10,088 nt of DNA, from assembly GCA_001512985.1 (NCBI GenBank), contig LFRX01000043.1, forward strand, positions 43,969-54,056, written 5' to 3'. Shown piece by piece: positions 1 through 7,000 of this stretch (position 1 is its first letter; every line of letters begins with the position of its first letter). Origin of the DNA: Acholeplasmatales bacterium DTU056 (GTDB taxonomy: Bacteria > Bacillota_I > Bacilli_A > ML615J-28 > CAG-698). A program made the translations under genes and the position numbers. The notes beneath the pieces are model-generated. The model was not told the origin of the DNA. It did no database searches and was given only the letters and a program-made list of their open reading frames with translations.

Positions 1-381
1 ACGGTAGATGTGGAAATGGATTCGCGGTTAGAAATGATTGAAGCTCATGCAATTGTTGATCAAATTGAATATGACTTTAAAGAAAAAGGATTAGGTAATT
101 TAGTTATTCATATTGACCCAGTTGATACTCAATGTGAAAATTTAAGTCGTTATCGTAAAATGATTTATGAGATATTACAAAGTATTGATAAAGATTTACG
201 ATTTCATGATGTTCGCTTAGGTGTAGGAAAGAAAAATAAAAATTTAATGTTTGATGTCGTAATTCCTTTTGAAAAAGATATTGACCCTAAAAAACTTAAA
301 GAAGAAATTATTCAAAGAATAAAACAACAAGAACCTGACTTAAAACCTTTGATTACAATTGACCGAAGTAATATAATATAA
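1..381 (+). CDS. Cation diffusion facilitator (CDF) family transporter, C-terminal part only
   Basis: The reading frame is open from the first base of the window, so this is the 3' end of a longer gene. The visible 126 residues are the cytoplasmic part of a CDF metal exporter, a family that exports Zn2+, Fe2+ or Mn2+ from the cytosol in exchange for protons. The first visible stretch (VDVEMDSRLEMIEAHAIVD, then IHIDPVD) matches the CDF cytoplasmic dimerisation domain, where family members read roughly 'V.V..D..M.L.EAH.I.D..E' and 'V.IH.EP'. The rest (RFHDVRLGVGKKNKNLMFDVVIPF, ending LITIDRS) is the second conserved block found in many Bacillota CDF proteins with a long tail. The transmembrane domain and its metal-binding Asp/His residues lie upstream, so the metal cannot be inferred. 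The gene ends TAA, 35 bases before the next start, probably in one operon. The internal GTG at base 10 is not the true start. Confidence 0.82.
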   Translation, partial: TVDVEMDSRLEMIEAHAIVDQIEYDFKEKGLGNLVIHIDPVDTQCENLSRYRKMIYEILQSIDKDLRFHDVRLGVGKKNKNLMFDVVIPFEKDIDPKKLKEEIIQRIKQQEPDLKPLITIDRSNII

Positions 382-416
382 AATAAGAAAAGAAGTTTAT
401 AATAAGGAGAAAAGTT

Positions 417-2093
417 ATGAGAGAGAAATATAATCAATGGTTAAATTATGCTGATTTAGATCAGGAATTGAAAAATGTATTATTAGATTATTCAGAAGAA
501 GAAATTGAAGAAGCATTTGGGACTGATTTGGTATTTGGAACTGGAGGAATGCGTGGCATTCTTGGACCAGGGACTAATCGATTAAATATATATACTGTAA
601 GAAAAGTTGCTTATTGTTATGGGAAATACTTACTAGAATCTAATCCTAAACCCAAAGCAGTCATTGCTTATGATAATCGCCTAAAATCAGTTGATTTTGC
701 TTATGTGGCAGCCCAAGCATTAGCTTCTGTTGGTGTAAAGGTGTATTTATTTGATGATTTACGTTCTACACCAGTTTTATCATTTGCCATTCGTTATTTA
801 CAAGCAGATGGTGGAATGATGATTACTGCCTCTCACAACCCGCCCCGTTATAATGGATTAAAAGTATATGATCAAGATGGATGTCAATTATCATTAGAAT
901 TATCTGACAAACTAATCAATATTATCCAAAATGAAGAAAAGTTTTTTGATATTGAAGTTCAAGACTTGAAATCTCTTTTAGCCAATAATCAAATTGAATA
1001 TATTGGCCTTGATGTTGATAAAGCATATATTGAAAAGTTACAAGAAGTATTGCTTCATCCTGAGATTGATTATCGCAACTTAAATGTTACTTTTACTCCT
1101 CTTCATGGAACAAGTACAAAACTAATTCGCAAAATATTTAATCGTTATGGATTTAATGTAAATTATGTTACTAAACAAATGATAAATGACCCATACTTTA
1201 CTACTTTAACTTCACCAAACCCGGAAAACTTTAGTGCTTTTGATGAAGCAATTAAAGTTGCTAGAGTTCATAATAGTGATATTATTATTGCGACTGACCC
1301 GGATGCAGATCGTGTTGGTGTATGTGTTAGAACTAAAGACGGTAAATATCAACTTTTAAGTGGTAATCAAGTTGGGGCGATATTGATTTATTATATAGTT
1401 AATAATAAGAGATTCGATAAAACGGGAATGGTTATTACAACTATTGTAACGTCGGATATTGGCGAAAGAATAGCTAAAGCTTATGATCTAGAAGTTAAGA
1501 GAACTTTAACCGGATTTAAGTTTATCGGCGAACAAATGAAATTAATTGAAAATAGCCAAGACTATGAATTTGCTTTTGGTTATGAAGAGTCAATCGGTTA
1601 TATTGTTAAAGATATTGTCCGTGATAAAGATGCATTACAATCAGTTGTATGTATTTTAGAAGCTGCTTCATATTACTTATATCAAGGGAAAACACTTCTT
1701 GATGTATTAAATGAAATATATGAGAAATTCGGGTATTTCTATGATGAAGTTGTTAATATAAATTTAGTTGGTTATGAAGGTAGTAAAAAAATTTCCAATA
1801 TTTTAAACTATTTTAGAAATCATTATCAAGAGTTAAATTTAGATTTTATTATACATGAAGATTATTTAACTCAAATTCGTTATTACACTAATCAAGAAGA
1901 ACAAATTAATCTTCCTAAATCCAATGTCTTAAAATTTTATTTACCAGATGGTTCATGGTTTGCAATGCGACCGAGTGGAACTGAACCAAAAATGAAAATT
2001 TATTTATCTATTATTGGAAAAACAATGAATGAAGCAATTGACAAAGCTAATTCTATTAAACAAATTATTCTTGAAAAAATTAACTTAATATAA
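417..2093 (+). CDS. pgcA: Phosphoglucomutase/phosphomannomutase family phospho-sugar mutase
   Basis: A 558-residue alpha-D-phosphohexomutase that interconverts hexose 1- and 6-phosphates in the cytosol. In Bacillota the PgcA type supplies glucose-1-phosphate for UDP-glucose, glycolipid and envelope sugar synthesis. All four family motifs are visible. The N-terminal FGTGGMRG (about 40-47) binds phosphate. The catalytic loop TASHNP (137-142) carries phospho-acceptor Ser139. The Mg2+ loop is DPDADR (294-299). The sugar-binding loop is GYEES (388-392). The C-terminal phosphate-binding loop is RPSGTEPK (518-525). Length is close to the usual 570-580 residues for this long subgroup, with no break. 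ATG 417 is preceded by AAGGAG at ideal spacing (about 402-408). It lies between the CDF gene and the peptidase gene with no terminator on either side, so co-transcription is likely. Preference for glucose versus mannose cannot be decided from motifs; phosphopentomutase-like relatives are less likely. Confidence 0.93.
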   Translation: MREKYNQWLNYADLDQELKNVLLDYSEEEIEEAFGTDLVFGTGGMRGILGPGTNRLNIYTVRKVAYCYGKYLLESNPKPKAVIAYDNRLKSVDFAYVAAQALASVGVKVYLFDDLRSTPVLSFAIRYLQADGGMMITASHNPPRYNGLKVYDQDGCQLSLELSDKLINIIQNEEKFFDIEVQDLKSLLANNQIEYIGLDVDKAYIEKLQEVLLHPEIDYRNLNVTFTPLHGTSTKLIRKIFNRYGFNVNYVTKQMINDPYFTTLTSPNPENFSAFDEAIKVARVHNSDIIIATDPDADRVGVCVRTKDGKYQLLSGNQVGAILIYYIVNNKRFDKTGMVITTIVTSDIGERIAKAYDLEVKRTLTGFKFIGEQMKLIENSQDYEFAFGYEESIGYIVKDIVRDKDALQSVVCILEAASYYLYQGKTLLDVLNEIYEKFGYFYDEVVNINLVGYEGSKKISNILNYFRNHYQELNLDFIIHEDYLTQIRYYTNQEEQINLPKSNVLKFYLPDGSWFAMRPSGTEPKMKIYLSIIGKTMNEAIDKANSIKQIILEKINLI

Positions 2094-2108
2094 GAGAAGG
2101 TGTGTTAT

Positions 2109-3386
2109 ATGCAAAAATCATTTTTTATAAAGACTAGAAAAAACTTTTTTAAAAAAATAGAATCTCCATCAGTAACTGTATTATTTTCTGGCAGACCAAT
2201 TCAAAGAACTGCTGACCAAGAATATCCTTTTGAAGTAAATAGAAATTTTTACTATTTAACAGGAATTAATCAAGCTCAAGTTATTTTAGTTTTAATTAAA
2301 AATAATAATCTGCAAGAAGCCCATTTATTTATCGAAGAAAATGATCCAGTATTAGTAAAATGGGTAGGAAAAAAATTAGAACCAGTGGAAGCAAGTAAAA
2401 TTTCTGGAATTGAACTTGAAAATATTCATTTTTTAAGTTCTTTTGATAGTTTTATGTTTAAGTTATTTAATAGTACTCGTAGCCCTCAAGGAACTTATAA
2501 AGTACTATACTTAGATTTAGAACAACGTGAATTACCTGGATATACAAATCAAGCCTTAGAATATTCAGAAGTAATTCGAAAAAAATATCCAGCGGTAGTT
2601 ATTAAAAACTGTTATGAAGATATTATTCATTTGCGAATGTACAAACATCCTGAAGAAGTAGCTTTAATGCGTGAAAGTATTGAAACTACTAAAGGCGGAA
2701 TTGAAGAATTAATGAGAAGTTCAGTTCCTGGATTACTAGAATATCAACTTGAAGCTTATTTTAACCTTTGGATTAAATATCATGGAAATAAAAAACCTAG
2801 TTTTGAGACAATTGTTGCCTCAGGTAAAAATGCTACTATCTTACACTATGTCAATAATGATGATGTTTTAAAAGACAAAGATTTAATCTTATTTGACTTA
2901 GGATGTCAAACGGAATGTTATGTAAGTGATATTACTAGAACATTCCCAATTAACGGTAAATTTACTAAACGTCAAAAAGAAATATATAATGTTGTTTTAG
3001 ATGTTAATAAAAAATGTATTGAATTTTTAAAACCAGGAATTACTTGGGATGAGTATAATAATTATGCGAAAAAATTACTTTCTGAAGGATGTAAAAAATT
3101 AGGATTAATAAAAGAAGATAGTGAATTATCTAAATATTATTACCATTCTATTGGTCATTCGGTAGGACTAGACACTCATGATCCGGCTTTATATCAATAT
3201 CCAATTGATGAAGGAATGGTTATTACTGTTGAACCAGGACTATATATTGAAGAAGAAGGAATCGGTATTCGCATTGAAGATAATGTCTTAATTACTAAAG
3301 ATGGTTGTATCAACTTATCTAAAGACATTATTAAAGAAGTTGATGAAATCGAACAATTTATGAAAGAAAATAATAAGTTTATCTAA
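2109..3386 (+). CDS. pepP: Xaa-Pro aminopeptidase (M24B, aminopeptidase P)
   Basis: A 425-residue cytosolic metallo-aminopeptidase that removes the N-terminal residue from peptides with proline in second position. Residues 1-130 form the AMP_N domain (FSGRPIQRTADQEYPFEVNR and YYLTGI are typical). The pita-bread catalytic domain follows from about residue 170. The five dinuclear metal ligands are in place: Asp263 (LFDLG), Asp274 (SDITRTF), His350 (IGHSVG), Glu375 (VEPGLY) and Glu390 (RIEDN). His246 in LHY fits a substrate-binding histidine. The frame extends to a GTG at 2100, but ATG 2109 is chosen: AGAAGG at about 2095-2100 sits eight bases before it and would itself be part of a GTG-started gene. 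The stop of the mutase gene is only 15 bases upstream, so the genes are probably co-transcribed. A hairpin terminator follows directly. Another M24B dipeptidase (prolidase) is possible but the AMP_N domain favours PepP. Confidence 0.9.
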   Translation: MQKSFFIKTRKNFFKKIESPSVTVLFSGRPIQRTADQEYPFEVNRNFYYLTGINQAQVILVLIKNNNLQEAHLFIEENDPVLVKWVGKKLEPVEASKISGIELENIHFLSSFDSFMFKLFNSTRSPQGTYKVLYLDLEQRELPGYTNQALEYSEVIRKKYPAVVIKNCYEDIIHLRMYKHPEEVALMRESIETTKGGIEELMRSSVPGLLEYQLEAYFNLWIKYHGNKKPSFETIVASGKNATILHYVNNDDVLKDKDLILFDLGCQTECYVSDITRTFPINGKFTKRQKEIYNVVLDVNKKCIEFLKPGITWDEYNNYAKKLLSEGCKKLGLIKEDSELSKYYYHSIGHSVGLDTHDPALYQYPIDEGMVITVEPGLYIEEEGIGIRIEDNVLITKDGCINLSKDIIKEVDEIEQFMKENNKFI

Positions 3387-3394
3387 AACTTTAA

Positions 3395-3419
3395 AAAGCG
3401 GATTGCGTAAATCCGCTTT
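3395..3419 (+). terminator. Hairpin terminator after the peptidase gene
   Basis: A 10-base-pair perfect stem, AAAGCGGATT (3395-3404) with AATCCGCTTT (3410-3419), closed by a five-base loop. It begins nine bases after the pepP stop. The + strand T-run is short (CTTT then AAATATATT), so termination is probably moderate. The minus strand side has five T after the stem, so it could act in both directions. It marks the end of the upstream operon and separates it from the CRISPR locus. Confidence 0.75.
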
Positions 3420-3541
3420 AAATATATTATATTCAATATAAAAATAACTTTTTATAATTTAACTTTACATAAACATATAATTTATATAAAAAAGATTATA
3501 AAAATCTAATTCTAATTTTATGCCATTAAATAGAAAATAAA

Positions 3542-3575
3542 AAAGACCGAATAAAATCGGTCTTTAAATTTTTTC
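3542..3575. terminator. Second hairpin terminator, orphan; stronger on the minus strand
   Basis: A nine-base-pair perfect stem, AAAGACCGA (3542-3550) with TCGGTCTTT (3557-3565), closed by a six-base loop. Read on the minus strand the stem is followed at once by TTTTTT and a T-rich tail. On the + strand it is followed by AAATTTTTTC, a weaker arrangement. No gene ends here on the minus strand. It may back up the terminator at 3395-3419, or be left over from a decayed minus-strand gene that lay between it and the tracrRNA. Confidence 0.65.
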
Positions 3576-3862
3576 AAGTCGATATGGCTTTCTATTCATT
3601 TAAAAATTCATATTTTTTCCTGCAGTTATTTCTTTTTAAAAAATATCACCAGTATATATTTATAGGTAAGATATTCACTGCTTTGCCAATAGGTTTTTCT
3701 TTTATCTATAGTTTTGATTAAATATATATTCTTAATATTCAATATATGTATTGGATTATTAATAATAGTTCATAATGAAGTATCCACAAAGTATACCATT
3801 TTTTCAACGGTTATATTGTAGAAAATCGAAATAGTTAATAAAGATGACTTTACTAAAAATTT
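3576..3862. other. Gene-free AT-rich stretch between the housekeeping operon and the CRISPR locus
   Basis: About 290 bases with stops in all six frames. I find no supported ORF, RNA gene or strong promoter here. Its minus strand holds only short open pieces such as an 11-residue frame (3564-3599) that runs into the hairpin next to it. It could be decayed sequence, for instance a mobile element remnant, but no family is recognisable by reading. Confidence 0.5.
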
Positions 3863-3897
3863 ACAATTTTCCTCCAATTATTGACAATTTCCCCCAA
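3863..3897. repeat. Short imperfect direct repeat, two copies 21 bases apart
   Basis: ACAATTTTCCTCCAA at 3863-3877 is repeated as ACAATTTCCCCCAA at 3884-3897, differing by one inserted T and one T/C change. The second copy overlaps the -35 box and spacer of the predicted + strand promoter. A 21-base offset is two helical turns, which would suit a protein binding one face of DNA, or could be the terminal repeat of an old insertion sequence. Neither is proven. Confidence 0.4.
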
Positions 3898-3909
3898 AAA
3901 TGTGATAAT
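3881..3909 (+). promoter_or_regulatory. Predicted sigma-A promoter for the cas operon
   Basis: TTGACA (3881-3886), a 17-base spacer, then GATAAT (3904-3909), with TG one base before the -10 box (TGTGATAAT, extended -10). Only the first base of the -10 differs from consensus. Transcription would start near 3916, about 170 bases before cas9. It is the best + strand promoter I can find upstream of cas9. The transcript would cross the whole tracrRNA gene in antisense, including the terminator hairpin at 3929-3951. Confidence 0.6.
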
Positions 3910-3928
3910 TAAGTAACCATAAAAATAA

Positions 3929-3951
3929 AAAAGCAACTTATAGTTGCTTTT
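3929..3951 (-). terminator. tracrRNA terminator
   Basis: A ten-base-pair stem, AAAAGCAACT (3929-3938) with AGTTGCTTTT (3942-3951), closed by three bases. Read on the minus strand it runs into TTTTTTATTTTT, a classic intrinsic terminator ending the tracrRNA near 3922. On the + strand it has only four T after the stem, so it may slow or partly attenuate transcription heading for cas9. Confidence 0.85.
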
Positions 3952-4018
3952 AAAAGGTTGGTCGTCTAAACGACCGCTGAAGTAATTCAGCGTTTAAGGT
4001 AAACCTTTATTTTAACTC

Positions 4019-4046
4019 GTTGTGTTGTTCTAGATAGTGCTAGAAC
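4019..4046. repeat. Anti-repeat of the tracrRNA (repeat-like on the + strand)
   Basis: Twenty-seven of 28 bases equal bases 9-36 of the CRISPR repeat at 9984 and 10050. Bases 4019-4042 are identical to repeat bases 9-32 and the only difference is G for A at 4043. The lower-stem part continues at 4009-4014 (ATTTTA against GTTTTA). The + strand copy reads as a degenerate repeat, the minus strand as the tracrRNA anti-repeat. The near-perfect match shows that repeat and tracrRNA are a co-evolved, probably active pair. Confidence 0.93.
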
Positions 4047-4053
4047 TACTCAT

Positions 4054-4082
4054 ATTATATCAAAGAGATTGGAGGATGTCAA
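4054..4082 (-). promoter_or_regulatory. tracrRNA promoter, overlapping the cas9 translation start region
   Basis: On the minus strand: TTGACA (4082-4077), 17 bases, TATAAT (4059-4054), with TGA before the -10 box, so both hexamers are full consensus with an extended -10. The expected start is near 4047, one base before the anti-repeat. The promoter covers the cas9 Shine-Dalgarno GGAGG (4071-4075) on the other strand and ends six bases before the chosen cas9 start, so the two signals are interleaved. Confidence 0.88.
4071..4075 (+). promoter_or_regulatory. cas9 Shine-Dalgarno site
   Basis: GGAGG lies 12 bases before ATG 4088, slightly long but workable. It abuts another in-frame ATG at 4076 with no spacing, which makes that codon an unlikely start. 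A third in-frame ATG at 4100 is too far away. The site lies within the spacer of the minus-strand tracrRNA promoter. Confidence 0.65.
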
Positions 4083-4087
4083 TAGTT

Positions 4088-7000
4088 ATGAAGAAAAAAA
4101 TGAACTATTCAATTGCGCTTGATATTGGTAACACAAGTGTAGGATGGGCAGTTATAGATGAGAACAATAATTTGTTAAAACATCGTGGTCGAAATATGTG
4201 GGGAGTAAGACTTTTTGAAGAAGGTCAGACTGCCGCAACTCGTCGTAATTTTCGCGCTACAAGAAGACGTTTATTACGCAGACGTCAACGACTAGACTTA
4301 TTGCAAGAATTGCTTGCACAGGATGTATTAGCTAAAGATGAATCATTTTTTATGAAATTAAAAGAATCATTTTTAGTTAAAGGTAATGGAAATAAAATTT
4401 ATAATTTTTTTAACGATTCAGATTTTACTGATCAAAATTTTTATGATAAATATCCAACTATTTATCATTTACGATACAAATTAATAACAAATAAAGAAAA
4501 AGAAGATATTCGTTTAGTTTATCTAGCTTTGCATCATATTATTAAATATCGCGGAAACTTTTTATATGAAGGTCAAACCTTTAACATCCAAGATTCTACA
4601 ATAATTACCGATTTAGAAAATTTATTAGAATACTTAAAAGAAAATTTTGAATATGATATTGAATTTACTAAAGATGATTTAAAAGAAGTTGAAAAGATTT
4701 TAACTGACAGTAGTGTTATTAAATCTGATAAAGTCAAAGAAGCGTCGGAAGTGTTTAAAGCAGATAAGGATTCTCAAAAAGTATTAAAAGAGGTCTTTAA
4801 AGCAGTCTTAGGCAATAAATTTGATTTTCTTGTTATTTGTAATTTAGGAGAAGTTGAAAATCAAGAAGATTACAAAACAAACTTATCTGATGAAGAAAAA
4901 GAACCATTATTTGAAACATTACTAGGCGATCATTTTGAAGTATATAGTTTATTAAAAAATATTTATTCAAGCATCATATTACGGGAAATTCTTGGTACCG
5001 ATGAGGAAGGTAAAGTTAGACTATTATCTCAAGCCATGATTAATCGTTATGATGATTTTAAAAAAGATTTAGCAATTTTAAAACGCTTAATTAAGGAACA
5101 TTTTAAAGGTAAATATAATTACATTTTCCGAGAAGTAGATGATAAAACCCCAAATTATTATAATTATATGAATCGTCCGGGAAAAACATCGCAAATTGAT
5201 TTTTATAACTTCTTAAAAAAAGTTTTAAATCAAAAGAGAGAAGAACTTGCGGATAATGATGATTATAAATATTGTATCAAGAGAATCGAAGACAATAACT
5301 TTTTACTTCGTCAACGAATCAAAGTAAATGCTGCTATTCCATACCAAATTCATAAACAAGAATTGATTGCTATTTTAGAAAATCAAGCACCATATTATGA
5401 AACTATTCGTAAGAACAAAGATAAAATTATTTCTTTATTAGAATTCCGAATTCCATATTACGTTGGTCCACTAAACTATGACCGAAATAATAACAAATAT
5501 GCTTGGGTAGTTCGCAAAAAAAATGGTGAAAAAATATATCCATGGAATTTTGAAGAAGTCGTTGATGTAAAAGCTTCAGCTGAAGAATTTATTAGACGAA
5601 TGACTAATAAATGTACTTATTTACCAAAGGAAGACGTTTTACCAAAATATTCTTTAATTTTAATGGAGTTTAATGTTTTAGATGAGTTAAATAAAATAAC
5701 TATTAACGGTGACAAGTTAAGTTATGAATTAAAACTAGAAATCATAGAAGAATGTTTTAAGAAGTATAAAATTGTTCGGGAAAGTCATTTGGTGAAAGTA
5801 TTACGCAAGTATTACAAATATTATAATTCGGAGAAATTAGATATTCGTGGATATCGAAAAGAAAAACAGTTTGCGGGAAGTCTTACATCTTATATTGATT
5901 TTACAAATATTTTTGGGGAAGTCAATGACTCTAATTTTGAAATGATTGAAACCATTATTAAATGGATTACTATCTTCCAAGATAAGAAAATTTTGAAAGA
6001 AAAAATAAAAGAAAATTATCCAGAAATTACTGATGCGCAATTAAAGAAAATATTAGCTCTTAATTATTCAGGGTGGGGTAGACTTTCACGTAAATTGATC
6101 TATGGAATTACTACTCCTGATCAAAGTGGTTTAGAGTCAACAATTTTACATATTATGCGCAAAACTAATCAAAACTTTATGCAAGTTATTAATTCAAATA
6201 AATATTGTTTTGCTAAGAAGATTGAGAAGATTCAAAAAGAAAGTATACAAAAAAAAGAAAAAGTTACACTTGCAGATGTTCAAGATATTCCAGGATCACC
6301 AGCAATCAAAAAAGCTATTTGGCAAGCAATCAAAATTGTCAATGAGATTATAAAAATTATGAAATGTGATCCACAAAATATATATATAGAAAATACTAGA
6401 AGTTCCGGTAAAAAAGAACGTACGCGTTCGCGAGTTACTTGGTTAAAAGAATGTTACAAAAAATTAAAAGTAGAAACTGATATTTATAATCAAGAAGTCG
6501 CTCGTGAATTAAATGAACATTTAGAAACGATTGACAATGAAAAATTATTCTTATACTTTATTCAAAATGGAAAATGTATGTATTCTGGAGAAACTTTAGA
6601 CCCACAACGATTAATAGATTATGAAGTTGACCATATTATTCCACGATCATTAATTAAGGATGATAGTATTGACAATAAAGTTTTAGTTCTTAAAAAATAC
6701 AATCAATTAAAAGCTGATCGTGATGTTTTACCATATGATATTATTAGTAAAATGAAACCGTATTGGGAAAAATTAAAAGATTGCGGACTAATAAGCAATA
6801 AGAAATTTTATAATTTGTGTCGAAAAGAGTTCAATGAAGAAGATATTGCAGGTTTTATTAATAGACAAATCGTCGAAACAAGTCAAATTGTAAAACATGT
6901 TGTAAATTTACTATATGCAAATTATCCAAATACAAAAATTCATACTATAAGGCCATTACTTGTAAGTATCCTTCGTGAACAACTTTCATTATATAAAGTT

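Larger units (their letters stand above)
3922..4047 (-). ncRNA. tracrRNA of the type II-A CRISPR system
   Basis: This minus-strand RNA of about 125 bases pairs with the CRISPR repeat to form the dual guide held by Cas9, and is matured with RNase III. From its 5' end: an anti-repeat (4046 to 4009), then GUUAAAAU as in streptococcal tracrRNAs. Next is a short nexus-like hairpin AAGG-UUUA-CCUU (4007 to 3996). A seven-base-pair hairpin CGCUGAA-UUAC-UUCAGCG follows (3992 to 3975), then a six-base-pair hairpin GGUCGU-UUAG-ACGACC (3975 to 3960), and finally the terminator stem (3951 to 3929) with its U-tract. The pairing with the repeat has the S. pyogenes layout: lower stem GUUUUA:UAAAAU, an internal bulge of 2 bases in crRNA (GA) against 4 in tracrRNA (GAGU), and an uninterrupted 24-base-pair upper stem. 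A near-consensus promoter sits immediately upstream. Ends are estimated. Confidence 0.93.

Noticed and set aside
2100..2108. GTG 2100 as the peptidase start
   Set aside because: It overlaps the Shine-Dalgarno AGAAGG that fits ATG 2109; only three residues would be gained.
3564..3599. 11-residue minus-strand frame ending in the hairpin at 3542-3565
   Set aside because: Too short, no good ribosome site, and the stop lies in the terminator stem; kept only as a hint of decay.
4037..4087. Longer cas9 start at GTG 4037 (17 extra residues)
   Set aside because: The codon lies inside the tracrRNA anti-repeat with no ribosome site in front, the extra residues do not look like Cas9, and GGAGG lies downstream of it.
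4048..4200. A long tracrRNA form acting as a natural single guide, as in S. pyogenes
   Set aside because: That needs a second minus-strand promoter inside cas9 and a repeat-like segment 5' of the anti-repeat. I see neither; the consensus promoter starts RNA directly at the anti-repeat.
5837..6040. 67-residue minus-strand frame inside cas9
   Set aside because: It is the antisense shadow of the REC lobe; no ribosome site and Phe-rich low-complexity composition.
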